Shown here: one piece after another, positions 34,760 through 48,000 of the stretch
How the letters are laid out: every line of letters starts with the position of its first letter
Position numbering within the stretch: the first letter of the stretch is position 1
Source of the DNA: Eumeta japonica
Taxonomy: Eukaryota; Arthropoda; Insecta; Lepidoptera; Psychidae
DNA: 64,000 bases
Direction of reading: 5' to 3'
Assembly: GCA_005406025.1 (NCBI GenBank)
Contig: BGZK01000223.1
Span: 1 to 64,000, forward strand
Notes under the pieces: model-generated
Seen by the model: the letters and a program-made list of their open reading frames with translations, nothing else
Databases searched by the model: none
Told to the model about the DNA's origin: nothing
Made by a program: the position numbers and the translations under genes

Positions 34760-37700
34760 TTAATGTTAATATGGAATCATTAATCTAGTCTTTATTTTTA
34801 AGGTTCCGTATCTTTAAAAAAAGAATCCTTTATAGATTCACTCTCTTTGTTGTCCTTTTTCTCAGGAACACATGGAGGCATTACATTGAAATTAACATCA
34901 AACAATTAGGTCTGGATTCCGTTGGAACTTCAAAAACCAAGGTCCTAAGTCAATATAATCAAAAAATACGGTCAAAATACGGTCATTTAAGCCTTGTACT
35001 CGTATTTTGACACTTTCAATTAAATAAAACCTATAAACTGCATTCAATTGGCATAGAATCATACAATTAGGCAAAAAGGAAGGCGAACACCACAAATAAA
35101 GAAAATATCTGAAAATCGTTAATTTGTTGTAATAACATATAAAAAAATATTTTTTTGTGATTGCAAATTTACCCTTGCAATTAGAATAAGAATTTTTTTT
35201 AACTTCCCTCTATAAAAAATTAAGATTTTAAAAAATTAGGATTTCTTTAAAGCGTTTTTAAAAGAACTGACGAAATATGTTGTTGTTATTTAAGTACCAA
35301 ACTAAGCAGCGGCTTATACAAGACACCTACACTATAAATTTTCAAACAAAATGCCTGTGACATACGAACGGAGGAACGACATGACGCAACTATTAGGGTT
35401 CCGTTTTTGCCATTTTAGCTCGGAACCCTAAAGATCTATTACTATTCACTCTAAAGTAAACGAGTTCATCGAAGCCTCTGTCTATACAATTTTTATTACA
35501 ACACGGGCAATACAAAAGCACATTAATCAAATAATAACGTTTATATTTCTGTATCTTATTGTGATTAAAAACAAAGACAAGTCGAGTTCATGTGGAAGCA
35601 ATTCCGTACTACAAATCATTGCGTTAGGTTTCGGTTAATTTAAACAACATATTTTATGCACAATTTCTCTTCACTTTTTTTAATTGTTTTTAAAATCTAA
35701 ATCATAAAAAAATGTTTGTATTTCTTGTAACAAACCCATTCATTTCGTATGTCATGTGATGCACTTGATCAGAATTTTTTTTTATTCTTCTAATTGGTCT
35801 CCAAAGTTAACTCCAACATCACAATTCGTTTGATTACGCTACATATCTATGACAAATTCTGTACATTTATGGAATTAGGTGACTAATTAACGAAAAGATG
35901 AACTATTCGTCCAGTACATTCCGAGAAAATAGGCTATTAAAGATATACTGATCTTATAAGGGTTCTGTTTTTTTTTTTTGGGGCCGGATGCCGGATGATT
36001 AAAATGTGTAAATTAAAATATACTTTTCTAATAAGACTGGAATATATTTAGTAGAATGAAAACCAAGCCAATTTTTTGTAGGACCTTTATAACTAATTTT
36101 GATTTTTTACTTTAAAAATAATACGATAACTTTTACTAAGTTAATGATAATACGGTTTTAAACATCGCTAGACATGTTTCGTCATTTTACATAAGGAAAT
36201 TTTATATCTGATAATTTCTCATCATTTTCATAATTTTCATTTATGTGAAATGTAAATACATTATTTAAATTGACTCATAAGAAGATTTTCACTTATGTGT
36301 AATGTTTATGTAATTTACCTTAGGTAAATTGTCTAATATTACAATTTTTACAGGACCCCAGGTCGATTCACAAATGGACAAATATATATCAAAGAGCGTA
36401 TTTACTGTCCCATTTTTTGCTCTATTCGAAGGGAGAAATCCAGAGGTAGTTTGAGCATAACGGTCCTGTATATGTGGTATTCCTTTCGATTTTTATAAAT
36501 TACTAGCTTTGGCCCATAATTCCGCCGGCGTAAACATCGAATTAATTCTTTCATTATTTATACAGACCGATCACTCTGTTAACCACGATATCGATATTAG
36601 CCCTGCTTTCGATTTCAGTTTTGGCTCCGCTTTTGAATGTGATTCCGGTCACGATTTAGATTCTGTTTCCTTTCAAAACATTTGTAATTCCTCCGCGGGT
36701 CCGCCTGCGCGGACGTACAACGAATTCTTTCATCTTTTACATCGATCGATGACGTCATCAAGCATAATCCCGACCTCGGACCCGTCCTTGATCCCGTACC
36801 AGACAAACCCAATTTTTTGAACCGGAAACACTTATGAAACGATCTCACTTGATCATCATCCCGGTCCTGCGCACGATTCCGATACCGAACCGATAATGAA
36901 CTTGAATCTTTCTTGGACTATCTCTTGAACATTGTTGTTACCAATAACCAATCGGCATAAGTAAAACATTCGTTCTAAGATCAAGCAAGAAAAGTCACGA
37001 GCGAAAGTTAGTATCATGTTATTGTGATGTATAAAAATATTATTTTGTAGTTTCAGATAATTCTGTTCAGCTTTGAAAGCGTGATTGAATATCAAACATT
37101 CAAATTTTTACATTTATAATATTTAAATGATTCATAAATGCACATATTTCATATTAATGAAGTTCTGTTTAATGAGTGTTCGATTAAAGGAAATGCAACT
37201 AAACACATTTTTAAAATATGTATCAAAGGCAAAATAATTTAAAGGAAACATAAAATCGAAAAAGATAAATATTCTTGACAAAATCTAGTAGAAAACTTCA
37301 AATCGGAAGTTCTCTATTCCTTTACATAGCTAAGGATTTCATTTATGACGAACGTGACGTAACAAACATAAATATCATGAATGAACTTAATTAGGTTTAC
37401 CTTTTAAGAACAAAATTAACTTGGATCACGTTCGAAGCGTAAACAATGCGTAAACATTTTCCTGACAAAGTTAGTTGTACATAAACAATACACCAGAATA
37501 TTATTATACTAAAAATATGAAATGAATAAAAGATGAGGCTAAAATAAGTACAGATTCGTACAGACAACATTTACTATATCTTGATATTTTAGGATATAAT
37601 TTTTTTAAATATTTTAAACGTTTAATTTAATTGTTTTTAATTATTATATTTACTATATTTATATTGTATATAATGATTGATATGCTGATCGGAATTTGAC

Positions 37701-38698
37701 GGTCGGTTTTGGAGAAATAGCATAGTTATTAGAAGGAAAGTAATCAATACATACAGTTGTAAATCTTAAAAATAACTGCTTAAGTTACTCAATGATATCA
37801 ACATTAAATAAATGACATTTCTAATTTCTAGGAATTTTTTTTTTATTTTTCTCTAATGATTAATTACCTCAGTATTTATACAAAAAAAATCCCTTCCACA
37901 CACATGATGGCAAAATACAAACATGAATTGATATTTATCTCCACATAATTGTGTTTTGTTAAATATTTACAATGTATCGTAATGTTTGTAATGTAATGTT
38001 TTTCGTAATTTATTCAAGATGAATTACAAAAATTTAACTTCATTATTTATTTCGTATAAAGAACGAGAATTGGACACTTAGCATATTAACAACGGTTATA
38101 AATAGTAACGAAGAAGCAACTATTCTGCTATATTTTTACTGTCAAAAGGAATTTGCAAAGTCAATTCACGTAGTCCGCGACGCTCTTAAAATAATTAGTG
38201 TCAGAGAATTGACGTTAAGTGAATACCTAAACTAATTACTTACACTTGATGCTTAAAACTAAATAGGCTTTTTGGCATCAGAATCCGGCTCATTAGTAAC
38301 ACGTCATTTTTTACTCGTTCTCGTGTCACCGATTGTTAGCGGATGACACGCGAGAAACGAGTCGTAATCCACTTAATAAGATATCGACAATGGCCCACTT
38401 TAAAATCTATATGCATGTTAAAACTGTACAGAACTCGTTCCATTGTTATTTTTTATGAAACTTGATGTGACGTAGGCCTTCTATTTTCTTATATTAAGCG
38501 ATAAAAGGCAAAGAAAATGCAAAAACAGAGGTTTTTTTTAATTTGACGTACTTATGATTTGTGTACTTAATTATCATACGATTACGAGACTGCTTGTATT
38601 ACGCATTTCTCGACCGCAAACATATAGCGACTAAAAGGTAACAAAACAATATCTACATGCATTTGTCTGTTTGTTTGTCCAGGTTGATCTCCGAAACC
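34760..38698. other. Upstream region of gene B, no host gene seen
   Basis: AT-rich DNA with a fragment of the 745 bp repeat (35285-35435) and a CT-rich degenerate repeat (36500-36900). That repeat starts 'ccgccggcgtaaacatcgaatt' and contains many gattccggtc-like blocks. The open frames here follow the repeats. Confidence 0.5.
35285..35435 (+). repeat. Tail fragment of the 745 bp repeat
   Basis: It shares 'taagcagcggcttatacaagacacctac' and the terminal hairpin TAGGGTTCCG (35394-35403) / CGGAACCCTA (35421-35430) with the longer copies. Confidence 0.7.
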
Positions 38699-39841
38699 GT
38701 TGTCTATAAGTTTCTGGAACTGGCCATTCAAATAAATAATATTTAAAAAGTAATTATTACATTTGAAAATGGAAACTTTTGTAGTAGGATTTTCTATGAT
38801 TTTAAGTGCAATTTTACAGCTCAATAAAGCCTCGCTCGGCTTCGAACTACTTTTAGTGTAGATGCACTATGTAAGACGAACATTTGTAATTCGTTTTCTG
38901 AATTCAAGCGCGGTCGTGTCTATCTCAGTGACGGATTTCGCCCGTCCACCGCTGTGAATAACAAAAAACATCGATACTGTGCTCCGTATGATCGAAATAA
39001 AAAGGCATGTGAACTACCGTGAAATTTGGGCATCTTTCCGCATAGTTATGAGTCACATACAATAAATCCTACAAAAACTTTTGGGTATGAGAAATAGTGC
39101 TTACGGTGGATCTCACACAGTTTAACTGAGGCTCAAAAAATGTCCCGCGTCACTTTATATAATGCCATGCTTACCAGATTCAATGCAGGAGTGTCAAATT
39201 TGGCATGGGAAATAGTAACAGATGACAAAATATGGATTTGTCTCGAAGACCCCAAAACAACGGAGTAATAGACCATATGGGTTTATGAAGTTGAGCCGAA
39301 ACCAACCAAAGTGACGCGTAAGCGAACTGCCTCTAAGCAGATAATTGCTTCTTTTTTTAATAAAACAGGACACATGGCTACTGTTGCTTTGAAAAATTGT
39401 CGTATCGTAAATAGTGATTGGTACATGAGAATTTGTTTGCTGAAAGTTAATTACGAACTCCGTAGAAATAACCATAAACGTTGTACCATCTTACACCACG
39501 ACAATACCAATTCTCAGATGGCTAAACGGACAAATAAATTTTTGGAGAAGAAAAACGTAGAACTTATGAGCAAATCTGCATACAGTCCCGACCTAGCACC
39601 TCGTGAGTTTTTCATGTTCGTAAATTAAAAACCAATTACGCGGTCAACGGTTCACATCACCAGAAGAGGCTGTCGAAGAGTTTGAACAAAATGTTATCGA
39701 GGTCACCAAGCAGGAGTAGCATAAACGTTTCCAAGTTGGTTTCTTCGTATTATCGGAAATTATTTTGAGAAATAATAGATTCATTTTCGTCCATTCTACC
39801 CATTTCTTGTCATTTATTTCAGAAATTTTTAGTGTGTCCCA
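38699..39841 (+). mobile_element. Inactive mariner-family transposon, copy 3
   Basis: The plus strand encodes remnants including RTASKQIIASFFNKTGHMATV, ILHHDNTNSQMAKRTNKFL, KNVELMSKSAYSPDLAPREF, and then KNQLRGQRFTSPEEAVEEFEQ. The ends match those of copy 2 (AAGTTTCTGGAACTGGCC at the left, imperfect at the right). The third catalytic position has Glu (LAPRE) where mariner has Asp, and stops occur around the first catalytic region (EDPKTTE then stops), so it is inactive. Confidence 0.85.
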
Positions 39842-40934
39842 TTTGGCATATAATACTGCGTGTTGTATCACCTATTATTATTTGTTTTAAATCTATCCAG
39901 GCAGTGCGTTCAATAACAATTGTATGAGATTTTTTTCCTTATCGAGTGCACCATTACCGTGACTGAGTGACGTCTATCGGAAGTTCTGTATCGAGGTCTA
40001 CCGGCAAGCTGGCGAAGCGTAGACCGATTTTCAGGGCCGTGGGCGGCGGGAAGACATGCATTCTTATGACCGAAGCATTTCAAAAATTTGCAGCATTATT
40101 GCTGTACGGAGAGTGACGTTCATACAAAAAGATTTTTAATTGCATAATTGTTTTGAAGCGTTGAAATACTTGTCGATTTTTTACGTTTTATCAATATTAT
40201 GTAAGGACTATTCAGTTACAATTTTTATCGAAAGTATTTTTGTTTTGTGAGAAATGAAACTATATTCTTTACGTACAGCAAGTTTCGTAATCAAGTAATT
40301 CATACGAAACCTCTAAAACAAAAATTTAAATAATTTTCTTTTGGTGTTTCATTATTTGTCTTATTATTATAAACAGAGTTTCGTGATTATTTCATTGATA
40401 TACGAAATAAGGATATGACATATGTTGACTTATATAATGGAAAGAGTAAAAGTTCATTCATATTTTTTTTAGTTGACATTAAAATAATTTTAAATTTATC
40501 GAGTACCAGCTATAATTACAGCTGCGTTGGAGTTAAAATTTTATTTCAGTCTGATATAAACAAAATAATGAGAAACATCATAACTAACTGATGATTAGAT
40601 ATTCTATTTTTTTTTAATCATTTCGATTGCAATGTTTATACTTTTTTACGACACAATCCGTCATTTTTATTTTGTCAACCTTAACAGCTTGACCTCCGTA
40701 TATTCACTGTCGTGTCGACTGGTTCTAATACCACAGCTTAGGAGACATATTTTCATGCCTCCTAAATATATAACATATGTTAATGGGTTATTTGAAACTG
40801 CTGTTCACTTCATAAATACGATTCGTTGCTGCACGAAAACATTCGTTGCGATTGAATAGATGAGTCAAAACATTTAGCATTCAATAACACCACACTACTA
40901 ATAATTTTTCAATGCATTTTAAAGGAGTCATAAA

Positions 40935-40993
40935 TATGATGAATGGATTCATCCATTCATCATATCGACCAACTTATATCCATATAAGTTGGT
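40935..40993. repeat. Two adjacent perfect short hairpins
   Basis: Hairpin one has 13-bp arms (TATGATGAATGGA, 40935-40947, and 40952-40964) with a 4-nt loop. Hairpin two has 12-bp arms (ACCAACTTATAT, 40968-40979, and 40982-40993) with a 2-nt loop. They are three bases apart. Confidence 0.9.
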
Positions 40994-41184
40994 TTATTGC
41001 TAAATTTCTTAAATATACACAAATTGCTACTTTCCTACTATGCACTAATATGAGAGATTAATAAATATGATTGTACGCTTAATAAGTACAATTGACTTAA
41101 GTAAAACATATAATATTATTTTTGCAACTTTTCCAGGCGTACAAAACATGAACAATTTTCAACAAAAAAATCAATCTAACTTAC

Positions 41185-41324
41185 CGATATCAAAAAAAAA
41201 ATCTGTCAGTCACAACAAGGAATTAATTTCGCGCCTTGCTGTACATATTAATGTGTTAGAACTGTTCAATCTAATCCAGCTTCATCAGGCATCCCCGCCG
41301 GCGCGCGGGCGGCGAACTGACTGA
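41185..41324 (-). promoter_or_regulatory. Candidate promoter and non-coding first exon of gene B in a GC-rich island
   Basis: A GC- and CpG-rich block at about 41285-41410 stands out in AT-rich DNA. On the minus strand it has tandem arthropod-type initiators (TCAGTCAGTT, 41315-41324). About 140 nt downstream is a good donor, CG|GTAAGTT (exon end 41185). It could join the acceptor next to gene B exon 1 at 34746. The plus strand also has a donor-like CTCG|GTGAGG at about 41394, so the direction is not certain. Confidence 0.35.
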
Positions 41325-42340
41325 GGACGAGCCGACGCCGCCCAGAGTTAAGTACGACAAACGGCGGCGAGCCTTCCGCAAACACGGCGCTCGGTGAGGG
41401 TGTGCGTAACCATGCTATGTTATTGTTTCGCGTACACTATTTGTACTGAAACTTCTTCGGGTGCGGCACGAGAGCAAATGAGAACATTTTTCGGATGGAA
41501 GTAACGTTCTGTAAGATCCATGTTCCGTTTGCGCAGTTGCCGCATTTACGACTGGCAATAAGAATCCGTTGCCAAATCGAAAATATGCAAATTAAAAATG
41601 AGCGGCATTCGAAAACGGTAACCTCGTGCGATAACCGCTAATAGGTTTATTGATAATTATTTCATTTACAATCGGCCGTGTTCGCGGCTCAGCCTGGATG
41701 GACGCAATATGCGTTATTCCATTCTTTACGTCGAGCGATCTGTTTCTTCAACCGATAGAAGACGATTCCAATCACGGTCTACACTAGTGAAGTATAGCAT
41801 TACTTTATTGATGTATGATGAATGTGATGATTATGACGTGACGCCTACCATAAAACTAAATAAAAAAATGCTTTACTTCAATCGCGCGTTAAGGCTCGTA
41901 ACCACTCGTAATTTTTTTTTAATTCTTCCTGTGCAAATTTTTTTCAAGTACGTAAGCTAACTCAATACATAATCAAAATCAATACTCGACAATCTTAAAA
42001 CAAAAAACGAACGAAAGCTCTATGGCTATCATTTGCTCTACAGCTATCAACTAAATTTTTTAAATATAATCAGAGACACATTCGACGACACTATATATAA
42101 AGTTAATTTTGCGTACTCTAGTGTATTTAAGAGTTTTTTAAATGAGTATATACCAATAAAAAAATAGAAGAGTATATTCGTGACATTAAAATATTAATAA
42201 TTCAATATTAGCAAGTCAAATACATATACAAAATTAAATTTGACAAGAAGTTGTATCTGTGTCAGTATGAAGCAACTGAAATTTTGTAAAATACGACTTG
42301 ATTTATTAACCAAATATTTATATATATTTTACCCAAAGAC

Positions 42341-42503
42341 AAGGGCGGATCCAGCTTTCCAGTCATGTGGAGGTCACACCTGCGAAGTTCACTGAGGACT
42401 AGTTCTTCGATTACGATTTAAGCAATTCGATTACGACATAAGACAAAGACTCAGTCCAGGAGATCAAGACCCCCATAACCTTCCTGGACTTGTCACTGCC
42501 CAA
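42341..42503 (+). repeat. Dispersed repeat, copy 1 (paired with 54034-54185)
   Basis: It shares 'aagggcggWtccag', 'tcaSgactRgttc', 'taagacaaagaMtcagYccRggag' and the following block with 54034-54185, in the same orientation. Confidence 0.65.
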
Positions 42504-44340
42504 AAAACTGACAAAGTTTATAATACAATTTGTCATTGAAAAGATATCCGAGAAAAGACTATTAATATCTGACCTCATCCATCTATAACATGAAAAGAAT
42601 AAACACAAGAAACAATAACATATATAGCAAAATAAAGAGGAGCGAGAAACATTGATGGGTGGATTTTAATGATATTTTAATGGCAACAATCGCTAGCCGG
42701 CATAGATTCTGGAATCGTTATAGGACTGGGGATCCGAACCAGTGAAATAGAATCAGTATCAGAACTGAGAATGAGATTTGTCTTTATGTTTTTTCTTTTA
42801 TTAGTAATTTCAAAATGTATGTATACATATATCTATATGGATATATAAATGGATAGGAACACTATAAAGTCATACGATCATCTTGACCTGTGTCAAAATA
42901 AAAGGTCAAGACCGAATCAAATAATTCCTTCAGAGAACAGAAATAGATAACGGTTCCATTAACGAACGATCAACTGTAAACACACGCGTGACCGTCGTAA
43001 AACTAGAAACGGCTGTGCAAATACGAGTACATTTCATTAAAATCACTTCACTCAAGTGAAAATGACAACACTAACTTATGAATTTAGTGTGCTCGATGAC
43101 GTCACTCGACAGTCAATTTGAAGTTGCATTTTACCTGGAAGCGAATGAACTACGGTTGAGTAAATAGTTAAAGATAACATTTCTCACCGATACTGCTAGT
43201 TTCTTGCGGTTTCATTCGACTTAGTGGTTATTACAAATTTTACATTTATTTGTAGTCGGTTAAATACAGTTTTTATCGCCGCACAGATAGCCTTTCCGTA
43301 TTGACACAAAGATAATTCGGTATCCTTTAGGCATCTCCCCATAAAAAACTCAGATATTAAGAAAAATAAAAATTCAAATTGATTCATACAATCGCGCAAT
43401 TTAAATGATCTTTGTGAAGTAAAATTAAAATTATTTTTTATGTTTACTTTGTCTTTAGTAGAACTTACGTTAAAAAATTCTGCAATATTTATTACTACAG
43501 TCAATTGAACTACTATTTATATTTTCCATAATACAAGAAGCTAGATTAAATTATGTTTTTTTTGCAAATGTTGGGCATAATTAATAATTACTCAATGGCT
43601 TTTATTACTATGTCAGATTTCAAGTCCATAATATATAAATATTTGTGCAGTGTTGGTTTCGAAGATGGATGCGCAGCCGTACATTGAAAAGGGGTTACTT
43701 AGATACAGAAGTTGGTGTTTGGGAAGTGCATTTTTTAAAGGAACATTAACTTGAATATCAATTATCTTATGATTGCTCGCTCATGTGTACGCGCTTGAAT
43801 TGATATTGTTTCATGCGATTTCGTAGATCGATTTGTACATATCGTATAGTTCTGATGCTCATCTTTTGGAAAATGAGAGAGAAGTGCTCTTCGTTCCTGA
43901 TAGTGCACATGAACACCTTCGTATCTCAAAGCTGAACTTAATTCTATCTTAAATACGATCGGCTGATCGGACACGATGTGAAAAACTTGTCGAAGGAGCA
44001 CTACTAGGTCACATAAATTCTATGGACGGAAGCCTTAATTACTAGAGCTAAATACCTAATATTTAACTTAACCACTCGACTGACGTGTGCTTTCGAGGTC
44101 GTCTGATGACCGGCATTTCGCGCGTATCTTCATTGTAGCACACCGTGACATTTATTCACGAGCAATTGAATAAATTAAATAGCTCACACTGAGGTCTTAT
44201 CGTAATGACTGACGTTTCAATTCTTAGATATAAACTCCTAGGTAAATTATTGTTCAGTTTTGTTTACATAAGATAACCAAATCGCTACAAGAGATCACAA
44301 CAATCTCTTACGTGGATATGAAATAACCGGTCTAGAGAAT
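42504..44340. other. Gene-free stretch
   Basis: AT-rich, with a short purine-rich repeat at 42720-42780. A 102-codon open frame at 43196-43504 on the minus strand has no recognisable domain and is not called. Confidence 0.45.
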
Positions 44341-45071
44341 GTTGGACCATGCTTAGTGTAGGGTTCCGTAGGCGTTATTATAAAGAAATGAAAAATCTAC
44401 GTTGATCCACCTTTTTCCATGTTTGCCGTACACCACAGGTGTAAACACTTTAGTCGCCTGTAACTAGAAAAACAAGTAGGTATGTTGACTATTAGCCTTA
44501 AAATGGTGTAAATTAAAATGCACCAGAAAAGGAATGCATCTTCATGGCATTTACTTCCTTTTGTTGAAAAGCGCAATTTTTCGGAAAGAACTCAAAAATG
44601 ATTTATCTAACAATATACGAAACATTTTTCATTGTAAGTATTTAGTAATTATTACCTTTGTAATTGTGTTCATATTTTTTGACATATGGTTTGAAAAGAT
44701 AAAGGTGGGGTACATACAATTTTTGCTACTTTCGAAGCGATTATTTCAGAAAATATGCCATTCGTTTTAAAAGCGCTGTCGAAATATGTATCAAACGTTG
44801 ACGTTTGCTAAAAAAAAATTCGGCTTCTGTTACATGTATGAAGCACCCCCCTAGTAATATTTTTTGTTGTTATTTAACTACTAAACTAAGTAGCGGCTTA
44901 CACAAGATACCTACACACCGAATTTCATAAATACATATACCTCTTGTAGTTTTTGAGTAAAATTGCAGTTACATACGGACGTACGGATGAACCAATGGAC
45001 GGACAGACGGAAGGACGGACATGACGAAACTATAATGGTCCCGTTTTTGTCATTTTGGCTCAGAACCCTAA
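44341..45071 (+). repeat. About 745 bp interspersed repeat, copy 2
   Basis: The head is 'ttggaccatgcttagtgtagggttccg'; the tail has 'tacggacgtacgg...gacggacagacgg...' and ends 'ggctcagaaccctaaaaa'. It matches 56978-57705 through most of its length, for example 'tttacttccttttgttga' and 'gcggcttacacaagatacctacac'. No coding frame was recognised. Confidence 0.75.
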
Positions 45072-48000
45072 AAAGCAAACGCATTGATTTTTATTTATCG
45101 ACATCAAGAACGCCAATCATTAAAATCAGATTACAACTTGTTTGCATCTTACAATATAAAATATAACCCGTTTGCTGGCTTTAAATATCTGCATTACGGG
45201 TGCAGAATGATTCCAGTGATTTACCTTGTAAAAGGCTTTTGTCGCGGACGCAGTGAAAATATTGACATTAGATAATTTTTCTCACTATCAACGTACAAAG
45301 TCAATGCTAACGTCACGTTGTGAAATAGTTTACTTACCGTGTAATAACACGAACTGTGAATAAATAAACTCGTTTTGCTTTCATTGTTTAACTTTGAAAT
45401 AAAATAAAAGCAACAAACCTGCCTATTTGTTTTTCTTCCCTTTGAAATTTTTGATCTATTTCAAATCGTTAAGACTCCTCTGTTCTGTTTCAAGTTTCTA
45501 TTGCGTTGAACATTGTAATCCGAACGCCGTACGAGAACTTCAAGAAACAGCACCCAAGAAAGAAGATTTCTGAAATATAAGCCAAAAATATGTCTTTGAA
45601 ATGACAAAGATTTTTTAAAACTTTGTAATTTCTTTGGGATAAAGTAACACTTCTCAAAATAACAATATTATTATAGTTATTTTTCGAGAATCAAAAAATA
45701 ATAGTAATTTTTTTACTTACTTATAAGCTTGTAATTATTGTTCTTCTTTGTATTTATTATAATTCAAATTATATCGAAAATATCAGCGGCTCCTAACCAT
45801 CTTGGCTGTTGAGATGGTATTAAGAAACCGATCGATATGTGCTTTTCATATTTAAGACACTCGAAACACGTTATCAGGTCAATATGGATGAGATATTGGT
45901 TCCCCGTACGTTATACAGGTCGTTTAAAAAAAGTTAACCGACGTGGCTGAGCTCTTATTCACGCACTGGATTGTGTACATAGAAACACTGAATCTAAGGA
46001 TAGTTCGAAGGACACGGACATATAGAATAACCCTGTTGACTGATAGATCTATGAAGGCACTGATCGAACCGGAGCTTATAGAAATTTTATATTATGAATT
46101 GTATAATAATTTATTACACAGGAAGTCATTAGGGAGAAATTTTCAAAATTCCCTGGAGAACATTCAGGATCATTAATTTGATGGAGAGTGAAGTTGTGAG
46201 TATACGGATTCACGAGAATGTTATATTTGATGTGAACTAATTTTATTATGATTTTTTTATAACATCAATCGAACTCGTGGTCGAAAATGGAGATTCATTT
46301 TATATTCACACGTATACAGTAATGGTATGTCTATACTAAGTTACACATATACATCAAGAACAAAAACTTGCATGTTTTGTATGTAAGCAGTTTATAAATA
46401 TGTTTATATATAAGGTTTCTATTTAGGTAGTTAAGGCACCAACTCCATCTACCGTATAAACCCTGAATATCGTTACGAACTATTGATATCACTCATTTTA
46501 TACCGTTTCGTCCTTGGTTTAATCTATCCCTGCTTCCGGAAAAGTGTAATTCGTGTTTTCTGAAATTTTATTTGTAGTATTAAAATTTTTGGAACGAAGT
46601 TTCTTTACGCGGTTCCTGATAGGAGTTGACTGGTGTAAATCGTACAATAACAAAAAAGCGCTTCCTTTATGCGACTTTCTCTCTCTCTTCTCTTGAAATT
46701 TTTTATTTAGTATTTTTTACATAATTTATAATTTAATATTTCATCTCAAACTTTTAATAAATGAACATTTTCCTGAATTATTAAACGAAGCTCTCGGATT
46801 TTATTATTTGCTTTGTACTATTTAAAAAAAAACTTCGTTTCTGACGGGAGTCCTCCGACCGCACCTTTACATTTTTTTTTACAATACGATTTTTATAACC
46901 GTTAAGAAAATATTCAGACTAAATGAGAAATCCTAATAGCTGCTTTTCACTGTGTCGATCACCTCTCTGGCGGGATATACCCACCCACAATGTTTTTAGC
47001 TTCAATTAAAAATTCATAGATCGAGCGGCCCGTGTTCAGGAACAGATTTTGATTTTGTCTGATTATGATCACGATAGAATTGACCATTTTTAAATTTACA
47101 ATTTAATCAAAATAAGCGCTCGGGAGTATGTCAACAGACGCGTAACAGCAAAAACGTTGCTCGCGTGGGCATTTTTTTTTTTTTTGGAAAAATTCGTATA
47201 ATTTATTTATAATCTTACGGCGGACATAATATTAGGTTATTTTTTGTATTACAAATATACACGCTGTATAAGTAAAAAATATTGACAGACGTTACTTGTG
47301 GTTAGTGAAGAAGCTGTCGAGATAGCTTAGCACGCGACTTGCGTGCGCCATCTTTTATCAATCGATTGTGTCATATGTCTCTCTTAGGATAGGAAAAACC
47401 GGGCTTTAATATACAAATTTTCCAACGTATCGTTCTCCAAGTGGATTTAGGAGCTTTATATTTTTGTACACAACAAGGTAAAAAAAAATACTTTTCATTG
47501 TCAGGAATTGATCTACGTATTGCGCAATGTTTTTTGTTATTACTATTTTTTTTAATCTATTAGTAGTTTAATAACATTTAAAACCACTAATTCTAATTTT
47601 TATTTTATTAAAAAAAACATTTTCGTACATAAAAAATAAGTTATAATAGTTTTGCGTACTGTATTCAGTAATAATAATAATAGTTCTTTATTTCCTCGAC
47701 AATACTTCAAGAACATAAAATTATAAGGAATGTGAACAATAGGAATTTTCTTGGGGTAGTCCAACCTGAACTAAGTTACACTTAGTTATAGATTTCCAGG
47801 CACCCATCACTGATCATCTCAGTAACATGTGGCACAACTAAATTTTACAAATTTATTCAAGTATATTTAGTTAATGATTAAAACAAAGATAGGAGAAAAT
47901 GAAAAGGTATAAAATAGTGCACAGGTCGTGTGTGAAAGTGAGAGTATTTATATATGTAAATAAATGTATATACATTGTTGCATGTTTATTGTGTGTATGC

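Noticed and set aside
43196..43504. 102-codon minus-strand frame
   Set aside because: No family, no splice partners, AT-driven composition.
45943..46176. 77-codon plus-strand frame
   Set aside because: It looks protein-like in places (ALIEPELIEIL) but has no recognisable domain and no neighbouring exons.
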